Made by a program: the position numbers and the translations under genes | The notes under the pieces: generated by a model | Told to the model about the DNA's origin: nothing | The model's input: only the letters and a program-made list of their open reading frames with translations | The model's database searches: none | Assembly (NCBI GenBank): GCA_002412595.1 | Contig: DHVJ01000034.1 | Coordinates: 76,617-111,674 of the forward strand | Reading direction: 5' to 3' | Source of the DNA: Anaerolineaceae bacterium UBA5211 | Lineage (GTDB): Bacteria; Chloroflexota; Anaerolineae; Anaerolineales; Anaerolineaceae | Length of the DNA stretch: 35,058 nucleotides | Shown here: piece by piece, positions 15,249 through 22,865 of the stretch | How the letters are laid out: each line of letters starts with the position of its first letter | Numbering within the stretch: position 1 is the stretch's first letter

Positions 15249-15461
15249 TTAGCTTACAAGTATTACTTCGGAAGCCTGAGGGCCTTTGTCGCCCTGCGTG
15301 ACCACGAATTCAACCCGCTGTCCTTCTTCCAGAGAGCGGTAACCGTCAGCAAGGATAGCACTGTAATGGACAAAGACATCTTCGCCGGTGTCACGAGCAA
15401 TGAAACCATAGCCTTTTGAGCCATTGAACCATTTCACGGTGCCTTGTTCTTTTTCGGACAT
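15249..15461 (-). CDS. Cold-shock domain protein
   Basis: The 70-residue protein is a single cold-shock domain. RNP1 is K16-GYGFI and RNP2 is V29-FVH. The opening QGTVKWFNGSKGYGFI is typical, with W11, F12, F20, F30 and H32 available to stack on RNA or single-stranded DNA bases. These proteins unwind RNA structure. I chose the ATG at 15461 because AAAGGAG precedes it at 9 nt; an upstream ATG at 15503 would add a non-homologous tail. The start region lies in an 11-bp inverted repeat (15461-15471 with 15508-15518), suggesting RNA-structure control. Confidence 0.93.
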   Translation of the reverse strand: MSEKEQGTVKWFNGSKGYGFIARDTGEDVFVHYSAILADGYRSLEEGQRVEFVVTQGDKGPQASEVILVS

Positions 15462-15518
15462 GATTTGGAACTCCTTTCTTAATATTTTAAAGCTTGACAA
15501 CAATTTGGTTCCAAATCA
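15461..15518 (-). promoter_or_regulatory. 5' UTR hairpin covering the cold-shock gene start
   Basis: Exact 11-bp arms (15508-15518 and 15461-15471) would pair in the mRNA. The 3' arm runs from the last G of the Shine-Dalgarno sequence to the A of the start codon, and the 36-nt loop holds the rest of the Shine-Dalgarno. This would hide or expose the start depending on temperature or protein binding. It requires transcription to begin at or above 15518, which I could not verify. Confidence 0.5.
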
Positions 15519-15714
15519 AAAGAACACTTCTTTTTTTCTAGAACTACTTTTACAAGCAATTAATTCTATCACAACCAGACAGGATACATATCATTATTTT
15601 CTATTTATTTTGTCCTGTATAAAATTAATCCATTTTTCACCCACACTTCTCGTTTACAGGCTGTTACCATAGAGCAGAACAGGAATACAGACCAAGATTG
15701 CCCAGGAGGAAAAT

Positions 15715-16176
15715 ATGGAATACGAATTCAAGTTGCTCGATCTGCCTGCACAACCGGTTTTAGTTATTCGCAGCGTACTTCCGGTGGAAAAACTACCCGA
15801 ATTCTTTGACATGGCTTTCGGCGGCATCATAGCTTACCTCAACGAATTAGGCCAAGCACCAGCAGGCATGCCTTTCGGTGCTTATTACAACCTGGATATG
15901 AGCGCATTGGATGTGGAGGCCGGTTTTCAGGTAGCGCACAAATTACCAGACAAGGGAGACATTAAATGTCTGGAAATCCCGGCCGGGAAGTTTGTTTCCA
16001 CCATTCACCACGGCGCATACGACACGGTGGAACCAGCTTACAATGCGTTAACAGAATGGGCGAAAGTCAACCATTACGATCCCAGCGGTGTCGCGTACGA
16101 ATATTATCTCAACGATCCCAGTGCGAACCCCTCCATCGTCGCTGAAACGGAAATCCGTTTCCCGGTAAGCATGTGA
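15715..16176 (+). CDS. GyrI-like small-molecule-binding domain protein
   Basis: The 153-residue protein has the SHV-fold of the AraC effector-binding/GyrI-like family. It opens MEYEFKLLDLPAQPVLVIRSVLPVEKLPEFF. It has AFGGIIAYLNELGQAPAGMPFGAYYNLDM, then LEIPAGKFVSTIHHGAYDTVEPAYNALTEWAKVNHYDPSG, with the GAYDTV segment and a glutamate-bearing last strand (VAETEIRFPV). Stand-alone members bind cationic or hydrophobic compounds, or hydrolyse some cyclic electrophiles. No DNA-binding domain is attached. A very strong ribosome site (AGGAGG) precedes the ATG. It ends at a bidirectional terminator. Confidence 0.87.
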   Translation: MEYEFKLLDLPAQPVLVIRSVLPVEKLPEFFDMAFGGIIAYLNELGQAPAGMPFGAYYNLDMSALDVEAGFQVAHKLPDKGDIKCLEIPAGKFVSTIHHGAYDTVEPAYNALTEWAKVNHYDPSGVAYEYYLNDPSANPSIVAETEIRFPVSM

Positions 16177-16182
16177 ACGAAA

Positions 16183-16215
16183 AAGGACGCTGAATTAATC
16201 AGCGTCCTTCTTTCT
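16183..16215. terminator. Bidirectional terminator between convergent genes
   Basis: A perfect 11-bp stem (16183-16193 with 16199-16209) has a 5-nt loop. T-rich sequence follows on the plus strand, and TTTTT follows on the minus strand, so it can end both the GyrI-like gene and the secreted protein gene. Confidence 0.85.
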
Positions 16216-16232
16216 GTGAAAGTGCTCAAGTA

Positions 16233-17159
16233 TTATGTGGCTGGTGGTGGAGCAACATGTTTCTGTTTCACCTGCTGCGGAGCTTTATAACAGCCGCCGG
16301 TCATTTCCCGTGGTTGGAATCCATAAGCCGACCAGCAGGTGCTGTCCAACAGGTTGAGCTGTTTGACCGGATAGTCCGCGCTATCCAGATCCGGTGAGCC
16401 AGCTTCTGCATCACTGTAAAAATCATTGTAGTCGTACTGGCCCGGCTCAGCTACACTTCCGTCGGCCCAAGCTTTCCAATAAAACTGGCCGCCGGTCAAA
16501 ACGGTTTTCTTAATGGCCAGCTGCACTACATTGGGCATGTCGGGGTCCACCCGCTTCCAGGCCATATCCGGTTCATCCAACACTTCGCTGGAGAACAAAA
16601 CAGTTTCATAGCCATCGCCTGCATCAGGGTCGGGAATCACGGCTGTGACGCCGCCCACATCGTTATTGTTGTCTTGAAGGAGAGCAACACCCTCTTGGTT
16701 CCAATCCGTGCTGCCATCCCCTGCTGCCCACAGAATAAAATCGCCTTTCAGATCTTTATCCGTATCGAACTCTAAGTCATAATTCGCTGAAGGATAGCCG
16801 GCTGTATCGTCAATGTCATTCACTTCGATAGAGAAATAGTAAAAATTATCATCCTCCGAGACCATAATGCTTATCAAATCCGTCTCAGGATGATATTCCA
16901 TGTCCGTTTCACTGAAAGGTCGTTCCAGAATACCCAATCGCAGGGAATCTCCTTTAGCCATTTTCATATAAGCGGTCAAGGAAGTATCAATTTCATCTTT
17001 GGTAATGCCATTGGGAACCACTTCCGCCGGAACCGTACTATCCGCCTGTAATTTAGCCGCATCTGTTTGGAATCCTGCCGGGCTGGAAAAAGCACTGAGA
17101 ATGAGAATCATAACGATAGAAGGGATCAACGTTTTAATCATTTTGGGAAATTTGTTCAT
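16233..17159 (-). CDS. Secreted protein of unknown function
   Basis: The 308-residue protein begins with a clear signal peptide: MNKFPKMIKTLIPSIVMILILSAFSSPAGFQT, with basic residues then a hydrophobic core. No lipobox cysteine is at the end of the core, so it is probably released or loosely held. The mature part is acidic and rich in Asp and aromatic residues, with stretches such as YDLEFDTDKDLKGDFILWA and DNNNDVGGVTAVIPDPDAGDGYETVLF, which look like beta-rich extracellular or calcium-binding modules. Two cysteines near the C-terminus may form a disulfide. The tail ends in APPPAT. A ribosome site (AGGAG) precedes the ATG. I do not recognise a named family. It lies beside the ferrous-iron operon, but no functional link is visible. 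Confidence 0.8.
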   Translation of the reverse strand: MNKFPKMIKTLIPSIVMILILSAFSSPAGFQTDAAKLQADSTVPAEVVPNGITKDEIDTSLTAYMKMAKGDSLRLGILERPFSETDMEYHPETDLISIMVSEDDNFYYFSIEVNDIDDTAGYPSANYDLEFDTDKDLKGDFILWAAGDGSTDWNQEGVALLQDNNNDVGGVTAVIPDPDAGDGYETVLFSSEVLDEPDMAWKRVDPDMPNVVQLAIKKTVLTGGQFYWKAWADGSVAEPGQYDYNDFYSDAEAGSPDLDSADYPVKQLNLLDSTCWSAYGFQPREMTGGCYKAPQQVKQKHVAPPPAT

Positions 17160-17291
17160 AATTTTTCTCCTGATTACTCGTTTAATAGACCACCCCTTAA
17201 CAACATCTTTCTAATTCAATACCGAACTCCTTATCCTTATGTTTTATTATATAAACGAGAATGATAAATTTCATGTTAATAATTTATAAAG

Positions 17292-17319
17292 ATAAAGCGT
17301 GGATTTCTCCACGCTTTAT
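17292..17319 (-). terminator. Terminator of the ferrous-iron operon
   Basis: A perfect 12-bp stem (17292-17303 with 17308-17319) with a 4-nt loop lies about 30 nt after the FeoB membrane-part stop. The T tract on the minus strand is short, so termination may be moderate. Confidence 0.65.
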
Positions 17320-17347
17320 TCAAAACTGAACCACTCTTCGGGCAAGT

Positions 17348-19078
17348 CTATCCCAAGCCCAAAGCCAGGCCGCCCTGGAAGATAACCACAGCCGCAATCC
17401 AGGCTACAGACATTTGCATGACCATGCTGAACAGCGTCCATTTATTACCGAACTCATGCCGCTGGGCGGCTACTGCCACCATACAGGGCGTGTATAGCAG
17501 GACAAACACCATGAAAGCCACGCTGGCAAGTGCGCCATGCCCGCCGCTGACTGCTTCAAAATGCTGGGCAACTGCGGTGTTCAGTTGCGGCAATTCCTCC
17601 TCTTCTTCCTCAGAGAAGAGGTTTATCCCGACAATGAGCGGAATGGATTTGAGCGTATCCACCGTCGCCTCAAAGAATCCCACCACAATATCGCGCACAT
17701 CCCCCAGGAAGGTGGTTTGCACAACATCTTCCTCGGCGCTCTCTTCCACCTCAAAGATTTGGGCCATCGAGCTGACAATCACCTCTTTGGCCACAAAACC
17801 GGTGATCAGAGAACCTGTCGCCTGCCAACTGCCAAATCCGGCCGGGCCAAAAACGGGCGAGATCGCCTCGCTGGCCGAAGCAAAGCCGCTGGAGGAGATA
17901 TCGGATTCGGCAAACTTGCCGCCATCCACCGGGATCATCATAGTAAACCACAATACAATGCTGGTGATCATAATAATAGAAAAGGCTTTCTTTACAAACG
18001 ATGAGGTGCGTTCCCACATGTGAAACCAGATATTTTTGGCAGTCGGCATACGATAAGCGGGCAATTCCATCACAAAGGGAGCCGAACCTTCGCTCTTGAA
18101 CAGCGTCTTACTGAGGATCAATCCTAGAAGGACCGCCACCAGAATACCAGTCAGGTATAACAAGAAGACAACCGTGTTGCTATTCTTTGGGAAAAAGACG
18201 GAAGCAAACAACACATAAACCGGTAACCTGGCACCGCAGCTCATGAAAGGCACCAGAAGTCCGGTCAAGATACGATCTTTCTCGTTTTCGAGCGTGCGAG
18301 TGGCGTAACAGGCCGGTACTGTGCAGCCGAAGCCCACGATCATGCACAGGAAACTCTTGCCGTGCAAGCCCAGGGCATGCATGAAGCGATCCATTACAAA
18401 CGCTGCCCGCGCCATATAACCCGAATCCTCCAAAATCGCCAGGGAGAAATATAACGCCAGCATCACAGGCACAAACACCATCACACCGCCCACACCGGCC
18501 ACAATTCCGTCGATGAACAAGCTCTCCACCCAGGTCCCGCCCAAACCCAGCCAGCCTAAAATGCTGACAATCCAATTAGACAGCGGACCGCTGATGACCA
18601 TATCAACCCAGTCCATAAACGGGCCGGCGATGTCTGTGGTGACCTTGAACACAATCCACATCATGGCCATGAAAATGGGGATACCCAGGTAACGGTTGGT
18701 CACCACTTTGTCAATCTTATCGCTGGTGGACAATTCTTCCACGCTGTTTTCCTTGACTGTTTCCTTAATCAGCGCGTGGATCCAGCCATAACGCTTATCT
18801 GCGAAGAGTGTATCCACATCTTCCCCAAAACGGTCGTTCAGGTAAGCGTAGCTTTTTTGCTGCGCAGCCAACACTTTGCGGCCAGCCTCGGATTTTTCAA
18901 ATTTTTCGATAATTTCTGCGTCATTTTCCAATAATTTGATTGCCAGCCAGCGATGACTGTGGTCAACAATGACCTCGCCAGTTTTCTCGATGGTAGCTTC
19001 CAACTTTGCAATCTCTTTTTCAAGCACATCCCCATAATCGATTTGAAAACAACCCTCTCTGATTTGATTGACTACCAT
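17348..19078 (-). CDS. feoB: FeoB membrane part (split ferrous iron transporter)
   Basis: The 576-residue protein lacks a G domain. It starts with a helical linker equivalent to the GDI region of FeoB (LEKEIAKLEATIEKTGE..., about residues 20-100). Two nucleoside-recognition/Gate domains follow, with the FeoB hallmarks MVFVPVMLALYFSLAILEDSGYMARAAFVMD, GFGCTVPACYATRTLENEKDR and LLVPFMSCGARLPVYVLFASVFF. The C-terminal half ends in LLYTPCMVAVAAQRHEFG. The cysteines in GCTVPAC and MSCGARLP are the usual Fe2+ path residues. It imports ferrous iron, with the G domain encoded separately just upstream. The start ATG lies 12 nt after the G-domain stop, in the same frame, and has its own GAGAGGAA ribosome site. 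An acidic SEEEEEELPQ stretch lies in the loop before the last helices. Confidence 0.92.
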   Translation of the reverse strand: MVVNQIREGCFQIDYGDVLEKEIAKLEATIEKTGEVIVDHSHRWLAIKLLENDAEIIEKFEKSEAGRKVLAAQQKSYAYLNDRFGEDVDTLFADKRYGWIHALIKETVKENSVEELSTSDKIDKVVTNRYLGIPIFMAMMWIVFKVTTDIAGPFMDWVDMVISGPLSNWIVSILGWLGLGGTWVESLFIDGIVAGVGGVMVFVPVMLALYFSLAILEDSGYMARAAFVMDRFMHALGLHGKSFLCMIVGFGCTVPACYATRTLENEKDRILTGLLVPFMSCGARLPVYVLFASVFFPKNSNTVVFLLYLTGILVAVLLGLILSKTLFKSEGSAPFVMELPAYRMPTAKNIWFHMWERTSSFVKKAFSIIMITSIVLWFTMMIPVDGGKFAESDISSSGFASASEAISPVFGPAGFGSWQATGSLITGFVAKEVIVSSMAQIFEVEESAEEDVVQTTFLGDVRDIVVGFFEATVDTLKSIPLIVGINLFSEEEEEELPQLNTAVAQHFEAVSGGHGALASVAFMVFVLLYTPCMVAVAAQRHEFGNKWTLFSMVMQMSVAWIAAVVIFQGGLALGLG

Positions 19079-19090
19079 GTTAATTTCCTC

Positions 19091-19585
19091 TCAGTTCATA
19101 TATGCCAGGATTTCATCCTTGAGGGCTTCTAATCCTGTGCCTTTATTTGCTACTGTTTCCACCACGCTAGATTGAAGTGCCGCACCCAATTTTGCCGTGT
19201 CAATCTCCAGACCATTGGTTTCCGCCAGGTCACTCATGTTCAAATCAACAATCAGGCTGGCACCCAATTCCAGGATTTGCACTGCCAGATACAGATTCCG
19301 TTCCAGATTGGTGGCATCCAGAACCGTGACAACCACATCCGGTTTCTCTTTCATGATGAAATCCCGGGCAATGACCTCCTCAATCGAAAAAGCGGAAAGG
19401 CTGTATGTTCCCGGCAAGTCCACCACCGTAATTTTGCGGCCTTTGTGTTCGAAAGTACCCTCTTTCTTCTCCACAGTTTTACCGGGCCAGTTACCCACAT
19501 GCTGATGAGATTTGGTTAGTTGATTAAAGATGGAGGTTTTCCCGCAATTGGGATTGCCTGCCAAAGCAACAGTAAATTTTTCCAT
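19091..19585 (-). CDS. FeoB small GTPase domain protein (free G domain)
   Basis: The 164-residue protein is the complete G domain of FeoB. G1 is GNPNCGKTSIFNQLT (about residues 10-24), the switch I region includes HVGNWPGKTVEKKEG, G3 is DLPGTYSL, and G4 is NMSD. The FeoB-specific LERNLYLAVQILELG is also present. It controls Fe2+ transport by nucleotide state. In most bacteria this domain is the N-terminus of one large FeoB. Here it ends at TGA, and the membrane part begins in the same frame 12 nt later with its own ribosome site. Whether this is a settled split or a recent nonsense event cannot be told from one genome. It follows feoA by 20 nt. Confidence 0.92.
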   Translation of the reverse strand: MEKFTVALAGNPNCGKTSIFNQLTKSHQHVGNWPGKTVEKKEGTFEHKGRKITVVDLPGTYSLSAFSIEEVIARDFIMKEKPDVVVTVLDATNLERNLYLAVQILELGASLIVDLNMSDLAETNGLEIDTAKLGAALQSSVVETVANKGTGLEALKDEILAYMN

Positions 19586-19605
19586 GCGTCATAACTCCTT
19601 ATCAT

Positions 19606-19851
19606 TTATAAATGCCGGGATTGCGCAGCCGGTTCTACAAAAATATGGTGCGCCAATCCCCGTCCAATAGCGTAACGCGTACCTTTCAGTTCCACCAGCA
19701 GGGGACCGCTGCAATCCGAATGCACAACGGTCACATCCATGCCGATATTCAACCCCAGGTCTGCCATACGTTTACGTATTCCACAGCCGCCCTGAACACC
19801 GGTAACCACCATTCTTTCTCCTGCGTTTGCCATTGAAAGAGGCATTTTCAC
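19606..19851 (-). CDS. feoA: FeoA family protein
   Basis: The 81-residue protein has the SH3-like FeoA plan: NAGERMVVTGVQGGCGIRKRMADLGLNIGMDVTVV, then GPLLVELKGTRYAIGRGLAHHIFVE. The GCGIRKRMADLGL segment is characteristic. FeoA is a small cytoplasmic partner thought to act on FeoB. Its ATG overlaps the end of the upstream regulator gene by 4 nt, so translation is likely coupled. The regulator itself carries two more FeoA-like domains, so the operon encodes three in all. Confidence 0.93.
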   Translation of the reverse strand: MKMPLSMANAGERMVVTGVQGGCGIRKRMADLGLNIGMDVTVVHSDCSGPLLVELKGTRYAIGRGLAHHIFVEPAAQSRHL

Positions 19852-20852
19852 TCTCCTGCATTCAATTCAACCAGGATGGATTTGGCCTCGTTGCGGCGCA
19901 GCGACAGGTTGTATCCTTTCAATTTGAGTTCCATGGGGTCGCCCAATGGCGCCACGCGCACTACTTCAACCAGGCTTCCGGGTACCAGGCCCATGTCCAT
20001 CATGCGTTGTTTCACCGGCCCTTTACCGGAAACACTGACAACAGTGCCCTTCTGCCCCACTTTTAATTGATCCAGCGAAATCTGCGATATCGCTGTCACT
20101 TCTTTTGGTTCACTCACTTTATTCTCCTTTTTCCGATTTACTTCCTGTTCGATGGGTTGAACCTCGATGCTGGTCCCACTTTCAGGTTTGGCTTTGATCA
20201 CCTGGATCGTCTGTGCAATTGCCGGGCTGAAGCTGAGATAAGCTTTCCCGACTTGAAGCAAAAATTGTTCATTGGTTTTGCCCGCGAGGGTGATTGCCTG
20301 ACCCTGATGAAGGCCAGATTGGATTAAAAATTCACTCACATGCTCTTCCACTTCATCCAGAAAACAATAACCGCTTTGGCCGACCGATAATGAAGTCAAT
20401 GGATAGGTGGCAATTTTTACCGGATCGCTATCTCCCGTCGGGATATCTTTCCCGTCCGGGCTAACTCGTGGATTTCCCAAAAAGAAATCCAGGCGGTCGG
20501 CCAGCTCCCGTGAAGTGGCATGTTCCAGTGCATCCGCCATTTCATGCGCCTGCTCGAGGTTGAAACGCAGGTGATCCACCAAAAACACTTCCCACAGACG
20601 GTGGCGGCGCAAGATGCGCAATGCTTCCTGGTTCCCAACTGGGGTCAAACTGGCCCCTTTGTACGGCTGGTACTCAATCAAATCCTGTTCCTGCATTTTC
20701 CGGCACATTTCATTTACCGATACCGGTGAAATACAGAGCGAGTCAGCCAGAAAAGACAAAGGAACCGGGTTCATTTCCTCTTCCAAACGTTTGATTTTCA
20801 CGAGGTACATCTGGGTACTTTCTGAAATTGTCCTGACAGGCGCTTCAACCAT
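19848..20852 (-). CDS. DtxR/MntR-type metal-dependent regulator with two FeoA-like domains
   Basis: The 334-residue protein is a fusion. Residues about 10-140 form a DtxR-type winged helix-turn-helix and dimerisation domain (SFLADSLCISPVSVNEMCRKMQEQDLIEY, then LRRHRLWEVFLVDHL and HEMADALEHATSRELADRLDFFLGNP). Residues about 148-222 form a first FeoA/SH3-like domain (LTSLSVGQSGYCFLDEV). A Lys/Glu-rich linker (about 225-255) leads to a second, canonical FeoA domain (ISLDQLKVGQKGTVVSVSGKGPVKQRMMDMGLVPGS). Typical DtxR proteins have one such domain. It probably senses Fe2+ or Mn2+ and represses its own operon. Two TTTTAGGNTTACCTT boxes lie over its start and 33 bp upstream. It is the first gene of the iron operon. 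Confidence 0.9.
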   Translation of the reverse strand: MVEAPVRTISESTQMYLVKIKRLEEEMNPVPLSFLADSLCISPVSVNEMCRKMQEQDLIEYQPYKGASLTPVGNQEALRILRRHRLWEVFLVDHLRFNLEQAHEMADALEHATSRELADRLDFFLGNPRVSPDGKDIPTGDSDPVKIATYPLTSLSVGQSGYCFLDEVEEHVSEFLIQSGLHQGQAITLAGKTNEQFLLQVGKAYLSFSPAIAQTIQVIKAKPESGTSIEVQPIEQEVNRKKENKVSEPKEVTAISQISLDQLKVGQKGTVVSVSGKGPVKQRMMDMGLVPGSLVEVVRVAPLGDPMELKLKGYNLSLRRNEAKSILVELNAGE

Positions 20853-20899
20853 TTTAGGGTTACCTTCTATTTTTATATTATTTATTTTAGGCTTACCTT
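20852..20899. promoter_or_regulatory. Paired DtxR-like operator boxes of the iron operon
   Basis: TTTTAGGGTTACCTT (20852-20866) and TTTTAGGCTTACCTT (20885-20899) differ at one position and start 33 bp apart, about three helical turns. The first overlaps the ribosome site and reaches the first base of the start codon of the regulator; the second is in the promoter region. Their TTAGG...CCTTA core is like DtxR/MntR-type sites. A further AAGGTAA half-site lies near 20935. Metal-dependent self-repression is inferred. Confidence 0.65.
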
Positions 20900-20934
20900 A
20901 TTTTAAGCAGCATGTGATTTTTGTCAAGGTAAAA

Positions 20935-20973
20935 ACAAAAAAAGACTGCCCGCTTTTTCGGCGGGCAGTCTTT
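20935..20973 (-). terminator. Terminator of the nucleoside operon
   Basis: A perfect 13-bp GC-rich stem (20941-20953 with 20961-20973) with a 7-nt loop follows the MFS gene by 24 nt on the minus strand. It is continued on that strand by a T-rich tract of eight T. Confidence 0.92.
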
Positions 20974-20996
20974 AAAACTTATTGGGGAAAGTTGGA

Positions 20997-22229
20997 TTAA
21001 TTTTCAGTCGGTTGGGATAATGGTTTAGTCGGAAAATGTTCAACCAAGAAAGGCACAAATAATAGTGAGGTCAATCCCACTGCCGCGTTGAGCAAAAACA
21101 CAGATTGGGTGGCAAAATGGTCAAGCATATACCCCACCGCCACACTGCCCAGGGCTGTGATGGAATAAGTAAAACCCAGGAATAGGCCATTGGTCAATGA
21201 GCGGTCCTGCGGATTATTCTTCTGCAGCATAGCCATCAACGTTGGCATCAGCATAAAGCCAAACACACCCATTACGGCAATCAACGCTAATTGGCCAAAA
21301 CCACTGGTAAAAATGGTAGTGGTAAATGAAAGCGAAAATCCAAGCAGTGAAATAGCGGTGGTCCATTTGGATCCGATGCGGTCATACAGCACACCGCCGA
21401 TGTAATTACCCAGCACGCCGGCGCCAAAATAAATTGAGACTGCCAGGCCGGACATCCATAAGCTGCCGCCTTTTTCCACAATATAAACCGGCAGATAAGC
21501 ATAGGCGCTGGCCCGGATCAGCGAGTTGGTGATGGAAATACCTACGATGGGGATAAACTGGCGCACCAAACCTTTGCGAGCCGCGCTGTCCAGTTTGCGC
21601 TGCTGGTCTTTTTCCACAGGAGCGATATTTTCCGCCTGCGGCATTTTTCTCCAGAGAAAAAATAAAACGATGGAGAGAAAAACGCCCACGAGAAACAGAT
21701 AAGGCAGTTTATCGAATGCGGCGTTGGTCAGAATGGCCGTAATCACCAACGGTCCAACCATGAAACCGACCTGGCCGGCGATATTCCAAATGGCCAGGGT
21801 ACTGCCCAAAGATTTCTCACTCACCTGGCCAATATCGGCCGGTCCGATAGCGTGATAGAAATAGATGCTCAAACCGCCAATCAGCAGGACCATAAAGAGC
21901 ATATAAAAATTTGGGATCAGGGTCAGCGAACTCATACACAGGGCCGTGATGGCCGGGGTCAGGAACATGTATTTGCGAATATCCTTCTTGTCAGCCAGGT
22001 GGCCCACCAGCGGCATAGTCAGCGCCATTAATTCCATGCCCAGGTTCAATATACCCGCCTGCACTTTCAGCAGGTGCATACTCGTGATCAGTACCGGAAG
22101 CGTGGGGGCAAAGAACGCCAGAAACAGGTCGTTGGAAAAGTGTGCCAGTGAATGATAAACGGTCCGCAGGATTACAACAGAAGAGACTTTTTGTTTGCTT
22201 TCAGTAATTTCAATATTTTCGTTTTGCAT
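20997..22229 (-). CDS. MFS transporter, fosmidomycin-resistance (Fsr)-like
   Basis: With the ATG at 22229 the protein has 410 residues and about twelve transmembrane helices. It starts MQNENIEITESKQKVSSVVILRTVYHSLAHFSNDLFLAFFAPTLPVLI; the SLAHFSNDLF segment is like the Fsr subgroup. The helix 2-3 loop is GHLADKKDIRKYMF, and the equivalent loop in the second half is GGVLYDRIGSKW. An upstream ATG at 22283 would add 18 residues but has no ribosome site; GGGAAG precedes 22229. It is the last gene of the nucleoside operon, 75 nt after the pyruvate-kinase-like gene, so export or uptake of a nucleobase or breakdown product is possible but not shown. No substrate is identified. Confidence 0.85.
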   Translation of the reverse strand: MQNENIEITESKQKVSSVVILRTVYHSLAHFSNDLFLAFFAPTLPVLITSMHLLKVQAGILNLGMELMALTMPLVGHLADKKDIRKYMFLTPAITALCMSSLTLIPNFYMLFMVLLIGGLSIYFYHAIGPADIGQVSEKSLGSTLAIWNIAGQVGFMVGPLVITAILTNAAFDKLPYLFLVGVFLSIVLFFLWRKMPQAENIAPVEKDQQRKLDSAARKGLVRQFIPIVGISITNSLIRASAYAYLPVYIVEKGGSLWMSGLAVSIYFGAGVLGNYIGGVLYDRIGSKWTTAISLLGFSLSFTTTIFTSGFGQLALIAVMGVFGFMLMPTLMAMLQKNNPQDRSLTNGLFLGFTYSITALGSVAVGYMLDHFATQSVFLLNAAVGLTSLLFVPFLVEHFPTKPLSQPTEN

Positions 22230-22304
22230 GATCTTCCCATAATTCAGAATAAAAAATGAACAGAACACTAAATCTCTGTTCATTTTTATAAAACTTAGTT
22301 GGGC

Positions 22305-22853
22305 TTATTCATTAGCGCGCTGGTAAGGCTTGCAGAGAATTTCGTTGATTTCAAATTTTTTAAAATTAATAAAAGAAGCCGCATTCGCGACCACCGCGGT
22401 ATCCGACCCGCGGTGCGTTCCGGCAATCGCGATAACCTTTTGCCCGGTCTGCAGATATCCCTGGCTGCCGGCAATCAGAGTGATCTCACACACCACTTTA
22501 AACCCTTCGCTAACGCGCCGGTAGGCATCCGCCACCAGACCAGCGGCAGGCTCACGTGTGAAGGTGCTCATACCGCCCAGGGTTGTGCCCCAAATCACAT
22601 GATGCCCCAACCCGCGCAGATATTCCTGTTCCGGCACGCCTGGACTTTGCTGTCCATCCAGTACCTCACCCACTACCAGTAAATTTACACCGCAATCTTT
22701 GAAGATTTCGACTGCCTTGCGGGCTGTTTCGCCGTATGAAGATGCCAGCACAATCGCATCAATGCCGCCCTGCAAATAACGCGCACGCGCAATTTGCAAA
22801 GTCTGCTGGGTATTCACAGGACCGGCCGCTTCGAAATAAGTAATCTCAGCCAT
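22305..22853 (-). CDS. Pyruvate kinase C-terminal (alpha/beta) domain-like protein
   Basis: The 182-residue protein resembles the stand-alone PK_C family, which has the fold of the regulatory C-terminal domain of pyruvate kinase. The pattern includes TYFEAAGPVNTQQTLQIARARYLQGGIDAIVLASSYGETARKAVEIF, then NLLVVGEVLDGQQSPG, and the end segment GQKVIAIAGTHRGSDTAVVANAASFINFKKFEINEILCKP. No catalytic pyruvate kinase barrel is present. The function of free PK_C proteins is not known to me; binding of a phosphorylated sugar is a fair guess. Its place directly after a nucleoside hydrolase gene (12 nt gap) makes a link to ribose or deoxyribose products worth testing. Confidence 0.82.
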   Translation of the reverse strand: MAEITYFEAAGPVNTQQTLQIARARYLQGGIDAIVLASSYGETARKAVEIFKDCGVNLLVVGEVLDGQQSPGVPEQEYLRGLGHHVIWGTTLGGMSTFTREPAAGLVADAYRRVSEGFKVVCEITLIAGSQGYLQTGQKVIAIAGTHRGSDTAVVANAASFINFKKFEINEILCKPYQRANE

Positions 22854-22865
22854 GGTTATATCCGA

